Positions 1 through 8,007 of a DNA stretch of 24,774 bases are shown here, piece by piece. Made by a program: the position numbers and the translations under genes. Position 1 is the first letter of the stretch; every line of letters starts with the position of its first letter. The notes beneath the pieces were generated by a model that was given only the letters and a program-made list of their open reading frames with translations, did no database searches and was not told where the DNA came from. The stretch covers positions 1 through 24,774 of IMG/VR virus record IMGVR_UViG_3300037537_000985, one strand, 5' to 3'. This DNA comes from a virus.

Positions 1-3000
1 TCTGAGGATGGGGGATGCTGTCTCTAATGTCCTCAAAATCTGTAGCAGAGATAAATAGGACACCTAAAACGGCTTGGATATCTTTGTCATCTTCTGTCCT
101 TGTCCAAAGAATCTTTACGTCACCATCACCAGTAACCCATTGGTCTGAACACCATATTGCATCAGTTCCAGCGCAGATATCTAAACTCTCATGTGGTGTA
201 AGTGGTTTAAATCCAATTGTTGGGTTTTTGACGTTTAATATATCGTAACCACTCGGATTTTCTGCGCCAGCAGACGTAATTGCCCCTGCGGAACTTTCAC
301 CAGAAAGAACATCCAATGCCTCTACCACGATATCGTAATCTCTATATGGTGAATCGCCGTTGGTATGAGCCATTTCAATCAATCTTCTCATTGTGAGTTG
401 ATAGGATAATTGGGATGAACTTCGGGCTGTTAGCGTGTCTGTTCCATAGATTACTAGACTTGGGTTATTACTATTGGACGGTTCTCTTATTGTAATCCTG
501 TAGTCAAAAATTGTCGATGGAGATTGCCCAGCTATATCCATTTGCCAACTAAATCTGGGCTCGGCTAAGTCGTGTACTCTTGAGTAAGTTGTGCCCGCTT
601 CTATTTCTTCCGTGGATAACGTCTCAGTAGTAGTAAGTGTGAGAGACTTTATCCTTATGTCGTGAAGCGGATTAATTCCTTGAATTATCACATAAGAATA
701 TGTTGCTCCGTTTGCTGGGTTGATCCAACTACCGGGGACAGAGCTTAAAGAAGCAAGGCCAAGCCTATTGGCAGTATAAAACCTAAAGTAGTAATTTCCA
801 TTTTGAGTTGGAAAGTATTTTCCTGTTTCGGAGGAAGAAGATATACTTTGATAGAAATATCTAGAGTCAGGTACTGAATCAAGAACAACGGTGGTTGTTG
901 GGTCTGTTTCTACAAAATCTGTAGCAGCCCAAGGTGAACCGAACTTTACATAAACATGGTAAGAATATACTCCGACTAAATCTCCGGGTATTATATTCCA
1001 GTTAATTTCTACAGAATTTTCCGTTATATGAAGTGACTGTAAAATACACCCAACAGGGGGAGCAGTAATGTTTACCGTTGGCGAATCATCGAAGCCTACT
1101 ATTCCATCAACTCGATCAAATTTATCCGGGTTGTGCTCTAAAGCAGTAACACTAAATTTATTATCGTCTTTTTCGCCTACATTTAAAACCCTGTATAAAG
1201 CTAATTTTTTCTCCTCTTCTATTGGGTGAGCCAAGGTAGCTCCGGTAGGCTCGATCATCCAAACGATACCGTCCCCAACCCCGCGTTGTCCATAAGTAGC
1301 ATAAGATGTTTGATCAAGAGCATCGGGGAGCGTGATTTTTGTACGTGTTATTCCGTCAGAACCCTCCTCTGAGGAAACATGACCACCATTAAACGCAAAG
1401 GTCTGAAGTTGTGACCTGCGTATATTTGGAATATCTGTGGCATTTATAGCGTCAGCAATGCCTGATCCATCATCAGAGTCTACTATTGTTGTATCATATT
1501 GAAAAGTCGGGGTCATCAAGGTAAGCTCATAGGTATCTTGATAAGAACCTCTTAAGGATACAAGAGTATCGAGATATATTATATTGGTCCCGTTGATTTT
1601 AAATGTTCTTCCGCCGTATCTCTTTAATGTCCTGTTTGCGTCTGAAATACTAATTACGTCTCCCGGTCTTAAGGCTACTGCCTCTAGTCCGGTCATGAAG
1701 CTGATTGTTTCTGTATCCATTTGCTCAGAAAACAATGCCCATCTTCCAAATCTCTGCGCTTGCCCTCTTGAGGTACATCCTACTCCTGCTATTTGAAGCT
1801 CCCTAATTCCAAATTTACGTATTCCATCAATATCCTCTATGTATTCTACTTTTTGTCTAAAATTGTCCCTATGGTCCCTATACTTTACAATACAAACAGT
1901 ATGCCTTGCCTTTTTTGAGCTAGTCGCGTATGTGAAATCCCCGTTTTCAGCATTAGCGTTTGTAAATGACAGGATAGGGGTTCTCGCTCTGTCTTGGGCG
2001 CAAAAGATTGTATTGCCAGCGTAATAAGTTATAGCCCTAAACACGCTGGCCATATCATTGACTACTTTATAAGCGTCGTCTCTGCTGGCTATCATAGCAT
2101 TGCACACAAATCTAGGTTCCAGACCAGTGTACCCGTCTGGGACTAGTGTGTCACAGTATTGCGATATGTCATATAGTGTCCATTTGTCTAATGACGCATC
2201 ATCTAGATATTTTCCAAGACCGTATCTTTTATTGGTCAGAAGATCGTAGAAAATCCAAACTGGATTATCTGTCCAAACTTTTTCAGTCTTAAAGTTCCCT
2301 TTCCAGTATGGGTTTGAATGACCATCGTAGTTATTCCCATATGTTCTCAAAATTGGGTTGTAATCTGCGGGTATTCTTACTCTCATACCCCTAATCTCGA
2401 AAGCTCTACTTGGAATTCTTTGAAAAAACTCTGAACTAAACCTTTGTTGCACCAAGCAGGAATGTGGATATGAATAAACGTCACCATAAATTTCCGCAAT
2501 GCTGTCAACGTAAGTTGTATTTCTGGTGGTGGTACTTAACGTATCTGCGGTTACTCTATGTACTTTTATTTCCCATCCAAGGAATCCTTCCTCGTTTACG
2601 TTAGGGACATCAGAAAACATTAGGTCGATTTGCTGAAGGTAAGGGGAACTTACTTTACCTTTGATGGTGTTTTGAGAATGGAATGTCCAGTTTTGTTCTG
2701 GCGTACCTACAAAACTATAAATTTTCCTGTAGTATAACGAAAAGACAACAGTTGTATCTTCGATATTGCCATACTCATCTTCATTGCCTTTCTCTTGATA
2801 CATTAATTGAGAAACTTTTATTGTGACAGAAGCACCTTTGCATCTTGGGTTGTTAATTCTGTATTTTTTAGAAAATGTTTCTAAGTCCTCGCCTCCACCA
2901 CGTAACCTTTCACCAATTGGGCGATTTATTGTGAGATTTTCATTGATTCCCAATGCATCTGATCCATCGGCACCACCGGGCGAAAACGTGACATCTATTT

Positions 3001-3418
3001 GTTGGAAATTTAATTTTGGTTCAGATTGTTTATCTAGAATAGGTAATTCATTCCAAAAAATAGAAGGAAGCCACCTCATTCCTTCGCTTGCTCCTTGAAG
3101 TCCGACTTCTGCGTATCTTTTTTCTCTGACCTTAGTCCAGCCAATGTTCCCCTGAGTGCCTTCCCCAATATATACAGAATCAACTAACCCCTCAATCTCT
3201 CCTTCGGAGAGTAGGTCTATAACCCTGTTCTCTGATATGGATATGGCTCTTTCTAAATCTTCACCAGCTTTGTCTTTTTGATCCGTTATTCCTTCGTCTG
3301 CTTCTTTGGGAATCCTGTTCCATTTAGTAGCAGAAAGAACACCCACAGGGAGTTCTTCACCAAATGAAATTACTTCACCATGGTACTTGAACGGTCTGTG
3401 TGGCGTATATCTTATCAT
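1..3418 (-). CDS. J: Tail tip / host-specificity protein, lambda gpJ family (3' end outside window)
   Basis: This is the central tail-tip protein that in lambda caps the tail, closes the tube and touches the host receptor. The frame is open for 1139 codons from the ATG at 3418 to the window edge, so the C-terminus is missing. The N-terminus carries the family hallmark NRVIDLLSEGEIEGLVD (residues about 65-80), followed by the long gpJ core with a YRHNWxLGDxI-like segment around the receptor-proximal hub. From about residue 784 there are at least two fibronectin type III-like domains, the first starting near TAPPVGC and the second near residue 915. The start lies 4 nt after the stop of gene I and has no strong Shine-Dalgarno, which suggests translational coupling. 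It is the last gene of the M-L-K-I-J operon. Receptor-binding sequences would be expected in the missing C-terminal part. The family call is firm; the domain boundaries are approximate. Confidence 0.93.
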   Translation of the reverse strand, partial: MIRYTPHRPFKYHGEVISFGEELPVGVLSATKWNRIPKEADEGITDQKDKAGEDLERAISISENRVIDLLSEGEIEGLVDSVYIGEGTQGNIGWTKVREKRYAEVGLQGASEGMRWLPSIFWNELPILDKQSEPKLNFQQIDVTFSPGGADGSDALGINENLTINRPIGERLRGGGEDLETFSKKYRINNPRCKGASVTIKVSQLMYQEKGNEDEYGNIEDTTVVFSLYYRKIYSFVGTPEQNWTFHSQNTIKGKVSSPYLQQIDLMFSDVPNVNEEGFLGWEIKVHRVTADTLSTTTRNTTYVDSIAEIYGDVYSYPHSCLVQQRFSSEFFQRIPSRAFEIRGMRVRIPADYNPILRTYGNNYDGHSNPYWKGNFKTEKVWTDNPVWIFYDLLTNKRYGLGKYLDDASLDKWTLYDISQYCDTLVPDGYTGLEPRFVCNAMIASRDDAYKVVNDMASVFRAITYYAGNTIFCAQDRARTPILSFTNANAENGDFTYATSSKKARHTVCIVKYRDHRDNFRQKVEYIEDIDGIRKFGIRELQIAGVGCTSRGQAQRFGRWALFSEQMDTETISFMTGLEAVALRPGDVISISDANRTLKRYGGRTFKINGTNIIYLDTLVSLRGSYQDTYELTLMTPTFQYDTTIVDSDDGSGIADAINATDIPNIRRSQLQTFAFNGGHVSSEEGSDGITRTKITLPDALDQTSYATYGQRGVGDGIVWMIEPTGATLAHPIEEEKKLALYRVLNVGEKDDNKFSVTALEHNPDKFDRVDGIVGFDDSPTVNITAPPVGCILQSLHITENSVEINWNIIPGDLVGVYSYHVYVKFGSPWAATDFVETDPTTTVVLDSVPDSRYFYQSISSSSETGKYFPTQNGNYYFRFYTANRLGLASLSSVPGSWINPANGATYSYVIIQGINPLHDIRIKSLTLTTTETLSTEEIEAGTTYSRVHDLAEPRFSWQMDIAGQSPSTIFDYRITIREPSNSNNPSLVIYGTDTLTARSSSQLSYQLTMRRLIEMAHTNGDSPYRDYDIVVEALDVLSGESSAGAITSAGAENPSGYDILNVKNPTIGFKPLTPHESLDICAGTDAIWCSDQWVTGDGDVKILWTRTEDDKDIQAVLGVLFISATDFEDIRDSIPHPQ

Positions 3419-3422
3419 GTTA

Positions 3423-4535
3423 TTAAATGTGGATTATTTCATCTGCTGGATTGATAACCGTAATACTAGAGTCAATTGTAGATATTTGTTCGCTGTTTGA
3501 TGGGGATTCGATGGCTTGGACGTTGTACGTATCATATGTGGACTCAAGCACGTATGAGCCAATCCTTAATGTCCCATAGCAAACCGGAACAGGGTTACCC
3601 TCTTTGTTGGTATTAACAATATTCGAAAAGAGATATGAGGTTGCCCCCTTAATCTCGATGTCCTTTGGGGGTTCCATTGTGGGTGGCTTCGCAAGCATTG
3701 TCATTATCCCCGCAGCCATCAAGCCAGCACCAGCAGCAAATAAAGCCATGGCTACATAAACATTAAGCCCCGGAATAAATATAGCAGCGAGCATTAATAC
3801 AGCACCCAAAATTATACCTAAGATACCTTTATTATGCACTAGATAACCATCAGCAAAGTAGTTGTGGAATTTTTCGACTTCAATATTAAATGTCGTAACC
3901 AATTCATGTGATACATCAATTTTTTCTATCGGCTTGGCTGTCCCGTCTTTATACATAAGAATGTCGCCTACGCTTAATTCACTGGCCGTTATCCAACCGC
4001 GATTCATGACGTATATCGGGTGATTTTCGGTTAATTTCATTTGTTCGTTTATAACTAAATACCCTTCAGTTTCTGGGTGTTCAAACGTTTTAGAGACTTC
4101 TGCTTCTTCAAAGGTGCCCTTGGTCTCGTTATATGCCGTCACCATATCTCCTGCCATTATATCCTCAATGTCCTTGCTGGACCCGTCAGCCATCGAAATC
4201 TTGGTGCCCGCTAATAAACATTTGGCACCCTCAAAAACTGGGATTACATCAATAGTCTCAAGATTTTTTATATTCATACAAAGTTCAGTTTCTTGTATGT
4301 CTGTCGCGTTTCCTGCGTTTATTTCTTTACCATAGGTAACTAGATTTTCATTAATTAGGATTTTATACTTAATTTTTTCTTTATCTTTTTCTATGAAGTG
4401 CTTGAAAAGTTTTCTTCTCGAATGAAGTTCTATGGCTCTTAATGCTTCTCCAACAGAAGATATTTCTAGTTCCCATTCTGGCCCTACTTCTTCTCCAAGC
4501 TCTCCGTGTAATCTAATTTTGGTAAAGTTATTCAT
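3423..4535 (-). CDS. I: Tail assembly protein I (gpI/TAI family) carrying an internal Hint domain
   Basis: The 370-residue protein splits into three parts. Residues 1-105 match the ubiquitin-like beta-grasp half of lambda gpI and end VIPVFEGAK, parallel to lambda's HIVPRVAGAK. Residues 106-235 are a Hint domain (separate entry). Residues 236-370 resume the gpI pattern: a glycine-rich hydrophobic stretch at about 237-282 that could form a membrane hairpin, then YLFSNIVNTNKEGNPVPVCY and GTLRIGSYVLES, which parallel lambda's YFSSLDNMVAQGNVLPVLYGEMRVGSRVV. Without the insert the length (about 240 aa) is close to lambda gpI (about 223). gpI acts in tail-tip assembly with gpK and J; its exact role is poorly known. 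Its ATG lies 8 nt inside the end of K, so the two are probably co-translated. The family and the insertion are clear. Whether the Hint domain splices, cleaves or is dead cannot be read from the sequence. Confidence 0.9.
   Translation of the reverse strand: MNNFTKIRLHGELGEEVGPEWELEISSVGEALRAIELHSRRKLFKHFIEKDKEKIKYKILINENLVTYGKEINAGNATDIQETELCMNIKNLETIDVIPVFEGAKCLLAGTKISMADGSSKDIEDIMAGDMVTAYNETKGTFEEAEVSKTFEHPETEGYLVINEQMKLTENHPIYVMNRGWITASELSVGDILMYKDGTAKPIEKIDVSHELVTTFNIEVEKFHNYFADGYLVHNKGILGIILGAVLMLAAIFIPGLNVYVAMALFAAGAGLMAAGIMTMLAKPPTMEPPKDIEIKGATSYLFSNIVNTNKEGNPVPVCYGTLRIGSYVLESTYDTYNVQAIESPSNSEQISTIDSSITVINPADEIIHI
3831..4220 (-). other. Hint (intein / bacterial intein-like) domain inside gpI
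   Basis: This is gpI residues 106-235, 130 aa, the size of a mini-intein without a homing endonuclease. The N-terminal splice block begins with Cys106 (CLLAGTKISMADG). Block B has the TxxH signature in LTENHPIYV (Thr169, His172). The C-terminal block is VEKFHNYFADGYLVHN, ending His234-Asn235. All residues needed for the N-S acyl shift and for asparagine cyclisation are therefore present. The residue after Asn235 is Lys236, not the Cys, Ser or Thr that classical protein splicing needs. This matches the bacterial intein-like (BIL) class rather than a standard intein. Such domains are known to cleave at one or both ends and sometimes to splice by other routes. Confidence 0.88.
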
Positions 4536-5412
4536 TTTTAATAAGTGATTCGTGTCTCGACGCGGAGTTTGATCTTTTTTTCCAGAAGTTTTTTATTTTC
4601 TCTATTCGTGGATAGCCTTTTGGTGGATGATGCAGCATAGTATCATTGCCTAGATAAATTCCTGTATGAAAAAGATATCCAAATAAATTAAACGATAATA
4701 AATCATATTTCTGTATGCCTCCGCACTTTCCATTTTTACACATAGGACAAGTTTTTCCGTCTTCAAATGGGTAGCCACACGCAGGAACCACACCAGCGAT
4801 ACTGGAGAAAACATACTCTCCTGTTTCTTTATTGTGAGATATGGCTCTCTTTTTGAATTCATCTAGAATTTTTTCATGTTCAATTTGCTGGCTTGGGATT
4901 TTTCCAAAATTATCATCCCGTATGTCTATCATTTTTTTTAATTTTGTTGGAACATCATTTGTCCAGTTTGAAACATCTATACCAAGCTCTTCTTGGTAAA
5001 AATCGTAAATGATTGTTAGGCAATCACTTTTTTTCATTTTGAATTCCCTAGTCCAAGAAAAATCTCTTGAGTCTTCAGGCTTGTATATCTCGAAGTTGTC
5101 CGAGTCCATTATATATAGTACTGACTCTACCTTGTGCCCATTACTCTGATACTTATCAAATTCAGAGAATGATTCCTTTGAGTCTGGGTGAGAATGATAC
5201 ATCGCAATGATCTTGCCCGTTAACGAGGCGCGAAGATAATCAGATGGGGATATTTCAAAGTGCTTGTCCTTGTCGGAACTACTATTGTCACACTTGCAAA
5301 GCCTAAACGCTGTCTTGGCTGCATCGTAAACAATTAGTCCGCAGCATTCCTTGGGGTGTTCTTCAACGGCATGAGACTTGATTTCTTGTTTTATTTCTTT
5401 TGATAAGTGCAT
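4528..5412 (-). CDS. K: Tail assembly protein K: JAB/JAMM peptidase fused to NlpC/P60 (lambda gpK family)
   Basis: The N-terminal half (about residues 1-120) is a JAB/MPN metallopeptidase. Glu22 lies in HPKECCG, and the zinc motif is H73-S-H75-P followed by S83-x-x-D86. The second half is an NlpC/P60 cysteine peptidase, with Cys131 in KKSDC, His249 in LFHTGIYLG and His261/262 in MLHHPP. In related phages this half is thought to cut peptidoglycan during tail-tip assembly or entry, while JAB domains remove or process ubiquitin-like proteins. The protein is 294 aa, longer than lambda gpK. The extra length lies between the NlpC Cys and His and includes a Cys knuckle (212, 222, 225, 230). The start follows gene L by 15 nt with an AAAAAAGG stretch about 8 nt upstream, and the end overlaps gene I by 8 nt. 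Both active sites look intact. Confidence 0.92.
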   Translation of the reverse strand: MHLSKEIKQEIKSHAVEEHPKECCGLIVYDAAKTAFRLCKCDNSSSDKDKHFEISPSDYLRASLTGKIIAMYHSHPDSKESFSEFDKYQSNGHKVESVLYIMDSDNFEIYKPEDSRDFSWTREFKMKKSDCLTIIYDFYQEELGIDVSNWTNDVPTKLKKMIDIRDDNFGKIPSQQIEHEKILDEFKKRAISHNKETGEYVFSSIAGVVPACGYPFEDGKTCPMCKNGKCGGIQKYDLLSFNLFGYLFHTGIYLGNDTMLHHPPKGYPRIEKIKNFWKKRSNSASRHESLIKNE

Positions 5413-5427
5413 TTTGTTTAGCCTTTT

Positions 5428-6465
5428 TTAGTGAAGTCTTCCAAGACCGGGGAACCCTCCAAATGGTAGCGCATCTCTTAAAAATGGAGTACTTCTTTGC
5501 CACCTATTTTTACAACCCCTGACTGATTTATCACATTGGTCAGCCGTCCAATATGACCTATTAGTAATATTAAACCCGGCACTGGGAGGCGCGTTCACAC
5601 ACACAAAATAATATTTTATGCCATCTTTCTGTATGAATACAAAGTTTCCAACCTCATAAACGACTGTGTCGTCATATTTTCCTGAATTAATAAGAGGTAT
5701 GTTGGGAAGGATATCAGAAAACAGTTCGTTGTCTAGGCTCGAAGTAGGTGGTGCTGCTGATGGTAATGTTGCGCTACCGTGTATTACTTGTTGCTCAGCG
5801 TCCATACCGCCAGAGTATTCATAGCTACATCCCTCTCCCCTGTAAAACCACATACATCTTTGTTGTACCATCATCCGGGCTGGTAATCTCACGTTTTCTA
5901 AATCCAAGATCGAGTTTAGCTGGTACTCTACCGTGGTTTTGTTTTCTTGAGTAACTCGCTCAATAAAAAATATATCTCTTGGAAATTCTGCGTTTACATC
6001 TTCACTGTGGTCTTTTGGCCTGTCTTCTGATGAAAAATTAGTCGCATCTAGATATTTGGCTAGAGTCCTTTGTCTAGTCACCCTCACTCCTGCTGCGTCT
6101 CCTAAGCTACGAAGCTGAGACTTCAAAAGTGAAAATATTGGTACGCCATCGTCACTAACGGTTATTTTTAATTTTGGTGACGGAAGTGCTCCTTGACTGC
6201 TTACCTCAAATCCGTCTGTTTCCAAAGGTACCCCGTTATATTCAAGCCCCTGCCAAATTAAACGTTCACGGGTCATAAACAAATTGTTATGGAACCTAAA
6301 TACTCTTTCGTTAATATTTGTGTCGTCTGGCGAGCTAATGAGCCCTTTGTCGAAAAGTATATCTGTCAAATCAAAAGTAAAAAAAGTTATTACAGCCGAA
6401 GGATTTAAAGAAAACGTTTCGGCGTGTAGATTTTTAATCGACTGTTGTGCTTCTGATTTTTTCAT
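5428..6465 (-). CDS. L: Minor tail protein L (lambda gpL family, four-Cys Fe-S type)
   Basis: The order (after M, before K), the beta-rich N-terminal half and the RERLIWQGLEYNG segment fit the gpL family of tail-tip hub proteins. A conserved basic patch reads VRVTRQRTLAKYLD (about 127-140). The C-terminal domain keeps four cysteines in two pairs: Cys204-x8-Cys213 (QRCMWFYRGEGC) and Cys311-x6-Cys318 (QCDKSVRGCKNRW). In lambda gpL the C-terminal cysteines bind an iron-sulfur cluster, and the same role is inferred here. At 345 aa it is much longer than lambda gpL (about 232). Most of the excess is a roughly 95-residue segment between the two Cys pairs that includes a carbohydrate-binding-like stretch (about 262-310). 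The ATG lies 5 nt after gene M with little Shine-Dalgarno, so coupling is likely. The C-terminus is the usual FGGFPGLGR-type tail. Confidence 0.88.
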   Translation of the reverse strand: MKKSEAQQSIKNLHAETFSLNPSAVITFFTFDLTDILFDKGLISSPDDTNINERVFRFHNNLFMTRERLIWQGLEYNGVPLETDGFEVSSQGALPSPKLKITVSDDGVPIFSLLKSQLRSLGDAAGVRVTRQRTLAKYLDATNFSSEDRPKDHSEDVNAEFPRDIFFIERVTQENKTTVEYQLNSILDLENVRLPARMMVQQRCMWFYRGEGCSYEYSGGMDAEQQVIHGSATLPSAAPPTSSLDNELFSDILPNIPLINSGKYDDTVVYEVGNFVFIQKDGIKYYFVCVNAPPSAGFNITNRSYWTADQCDKSVRGCKNRWQRSTPFLRDALPFGGFPGLGRLH

Positions 6466-6470
6466 GCTTA

Positions 6471-7013
6471 TTAGGCTATAATAGGTAACTCTTCAAACGT
6501 GACCGATAGCGAGTAGTTATCAAAGAAATTATAAACGCCGTCCCATTGTCTTGCCAAAAAAAGTTTTTCTTTATTGTATGGTGGCTGAGGCGTAAAAAGG
6601 AAAGTTTCGAACCCGCCTCTCTCGTTTAAAAAATGAGACATAGCCAAATTTTCCCTTAACGTCCTATTCTCGTAACTCATGGTTATTGAAAGCAGAACAG
6701 TATTTATGCCATCTTGCATCCTCTGCTCGTAACCATCTCCCATTTTGACTGATTTCACTCTTGGGACTATTGACGTATTAAGGTTATAAGATGGAGTCCA
6801 TATCCATTTTGCCCGAATTGTGGCATTGGCAGCGTTCCCATAGCCAGCCCAGTTAGTGGCGTCTAACTGTGGAGAAACAGTACTGCTGTGGTTGGTTATA
6901 GCGTAAAAAAATGCTGGACTTGGGTAAGAAGCAAGCCCTGTGACCTTCACCACATCGTTAGTTAAATAGTTCGTATCCCCTACCCAATTAAGTATATCAT
7001 ATATGTTAGCCAT
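6471..7013 (-). CDS. M: Minor tail protein M (lambda gpM family) with N-terminal aromatic module
   Basis: Residues about 68-180 match the gpM/minor tail family: KWIWTPSY, VPRVKSVKMGDGYEQR, QDGIN, HFLNERGGFETFLFTPQPPY and a closing SVTFEELP. In lambda gpM acts at the tail tip, joining the tape-measure and tip proteins. Ahead of the family domain there is an extra segment (about residues 9-56) with the spacing of small chitin/cellulose-binding modules: a leading Trp, Val-Val, an aromatic FFYAI strand, Pro, then a final Asn-Trp. That segment is absent from lambda gpM (about 109 aa against 180 here). It is the first gene of the operon, with AAGGAAA just before the ATG. Confidence 0.88.
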   Translation of the reverse strand: MANIYDILNWVGDTNYLTNDVVKVTGLASYPSPAFFYAITNHSSTVSPQLDATNWAGYGNAANATIRAKWIWTPSYNLNTSIVPRVKSVKMGDGYEQRMQDGINTVLLSITMSYENRTLRENLAMSHFLNERGGFETFLFTPQPPYNKEKLFLARQWDGVYNFFDNYSLSVTFEELPIIA

Positions 7014-7092
7014 TTTCCTTTTCCCTTCCCGGTTAATTTACACGTTCCATAATAATTTTAAGAAAAAAAGTGCATGGGTGTAATATGGAGAG
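7014..7092. promoter_or_regulatory. Divergent intergenic region, probable back-to-back promoters
   Basis: This 79-bp gap is the only place where the two strands diverge, so it should hold a promoter for the M-L-K-I-J operon on the left and one for the fibre genes on the right. It is very AT-rich, with TTTACA and TAATAATT on the plus strand and AATTATTAT on the minus strand as possible promoter elements. None has textbook spacing. A Shine-Dalgarno (AAGGAAA) for M lies at the left edge. At the right edge GGAG sits only 2 nt from the ATG at 7093, unusually close. No clear operator repeat or terminator is visible. Confidence 0.4.
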
Positions 7093-7965
7093 ATGTTTGA
7101 CTTCAATACTACAACAAAGATCAGGAGAGGACAACAGCACCTTTTTCTAGGGAATATGGAGGTTTCAGGTGTTCAATCTTTTGACATGGCCTTTTCTAAC
7201 CCTGAAGAGCCAATAGTCCATTTAGGAATCGAGAACATAGCTTATCGATCTGAAGGTGGAAAGGGAGGACAGGCAAGGGCCCAAGCCTTTATTTTAGGGC
7301 ATGATCACTTCATAGACCTCACAGGAGAGGCTGGGATCAATGGATATTTAATAAAAACAACAAAAAATGTTGATGATAATTTTAGCTTCGAGTCTGGATA
7401 CCTCACTCAGTACTCGCAAAGATGCTCGGTGGGAGAATTACCTCAAGTAGGAGCACAATTTCAAGTATTTGGGAGGATAGGGAAGTTGAATATGACGAAT
7501 TCAGACCAAATCGATGCTGAATTAGGGGATATAAACAACGAAACTGGCCCAACGTATGACCTTGCAGACGTGAATGCAGGGTCAATCGATATTAATTTTG
7601 GTGAAGAATTCGAACAAGACAGAATTACTTCTTATCAATTTGATATTTCTGTCCCAAGGAAGCCTTATTATAGGCTAGGTTCCGATATGCCCATTCAGGT
7701 AAATACCGTCTACCCAATGGTCGTACAGTTGAGCATGTCGATAGATTTGTCTCATTTTCAGCCGAGGAATAATTTTGATAATCCATGTTCTCCAGATTCT
7801 GGTAATTTTAATCTCCGGTTGAAAAATTTTCACAATGATAATGTGGTGGTAGAGTACAATTTTGATAATATGCGCTTATACTCCCAAAGCTATTCTGTCA
7901 ATGCTGCGGGTGCTCCCGTTTTGGATTTACAATATAATGGGATGGTACTGAAACCGGGGGTTTAG
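7093..7965 (+). CDS. Putative tail/fibre structural protein, paralogue 1 of 3
   Basis: I do not recognise this 290-aa protein from a named family. It is beta-rich, with no signal peptide or membrane segment. It appears to consist of two copies of one domain. Copy 1 ends with SGYLTQYSQRCSVGELPQVG and a FQVFG strand (about 98-130). Copy 2 begins with YQFDISVPRKPYYRLGSDMP (about 181-200) and ends with MRLYSQSYSVNAAGAPVLDL (about 260-279). The same signatures recur in the next two genes. TAA at 7081 lies in frame upstream, so the ATG at 7093 is the first available; its GGAG ribosome site is only 2 nt away. As the first plus-strand gene, next to the tail-tip operon, it is probably a virion protein, perhaps a fibre adaptor or tube/collar piece; that role is inferred from position. 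Confidence 0.72.
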   Translation: MFDFNTTTKIRRGQQHLFLGNMEVSGVQSFDMAFSNPEEPIVHLGIENIAYRSEGGKGGQARAQAFILGHDHFIDLTGEAGINGYLIKTTKNVDDNFSFESGYLTQYSQRCSVGELPQVGAQFQVFGRIGKLNMTNSDQIDAELGDINNETGPTYDLADVNAGSIDINFGEEFEQDRITSYQFDISVPRKPYYRLGSDMPIQVNTVYPMVVQLSMSIDLSHFQPRNNFDNPCSPDSGNFNLRLKNFHNDNVVVEYNFDNMRLYSQSYSVNAAGAPVLDLQYNGMVLKPGV

Positions 7966-8007
7966 GTTCTTTAATTGGTGTAATTTTTCACAAGGGAAAA
8001 GGTATAA

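Noticed and set aside
15-3500. Plus-strand small ORFs (60-91 codons) across the left end
   Set aside because: They all lie opposite the continuous gpJ frame, which has a clear family match; they are shadows.
3831-4220. Classical splicing intein with homing endonuclease
   Set aside because: The domain is only 130 residues with no LAGLIDADG or HNH motif, and the +1 residue is Lys, so it is better called a bacterial intein-like Hint domain.
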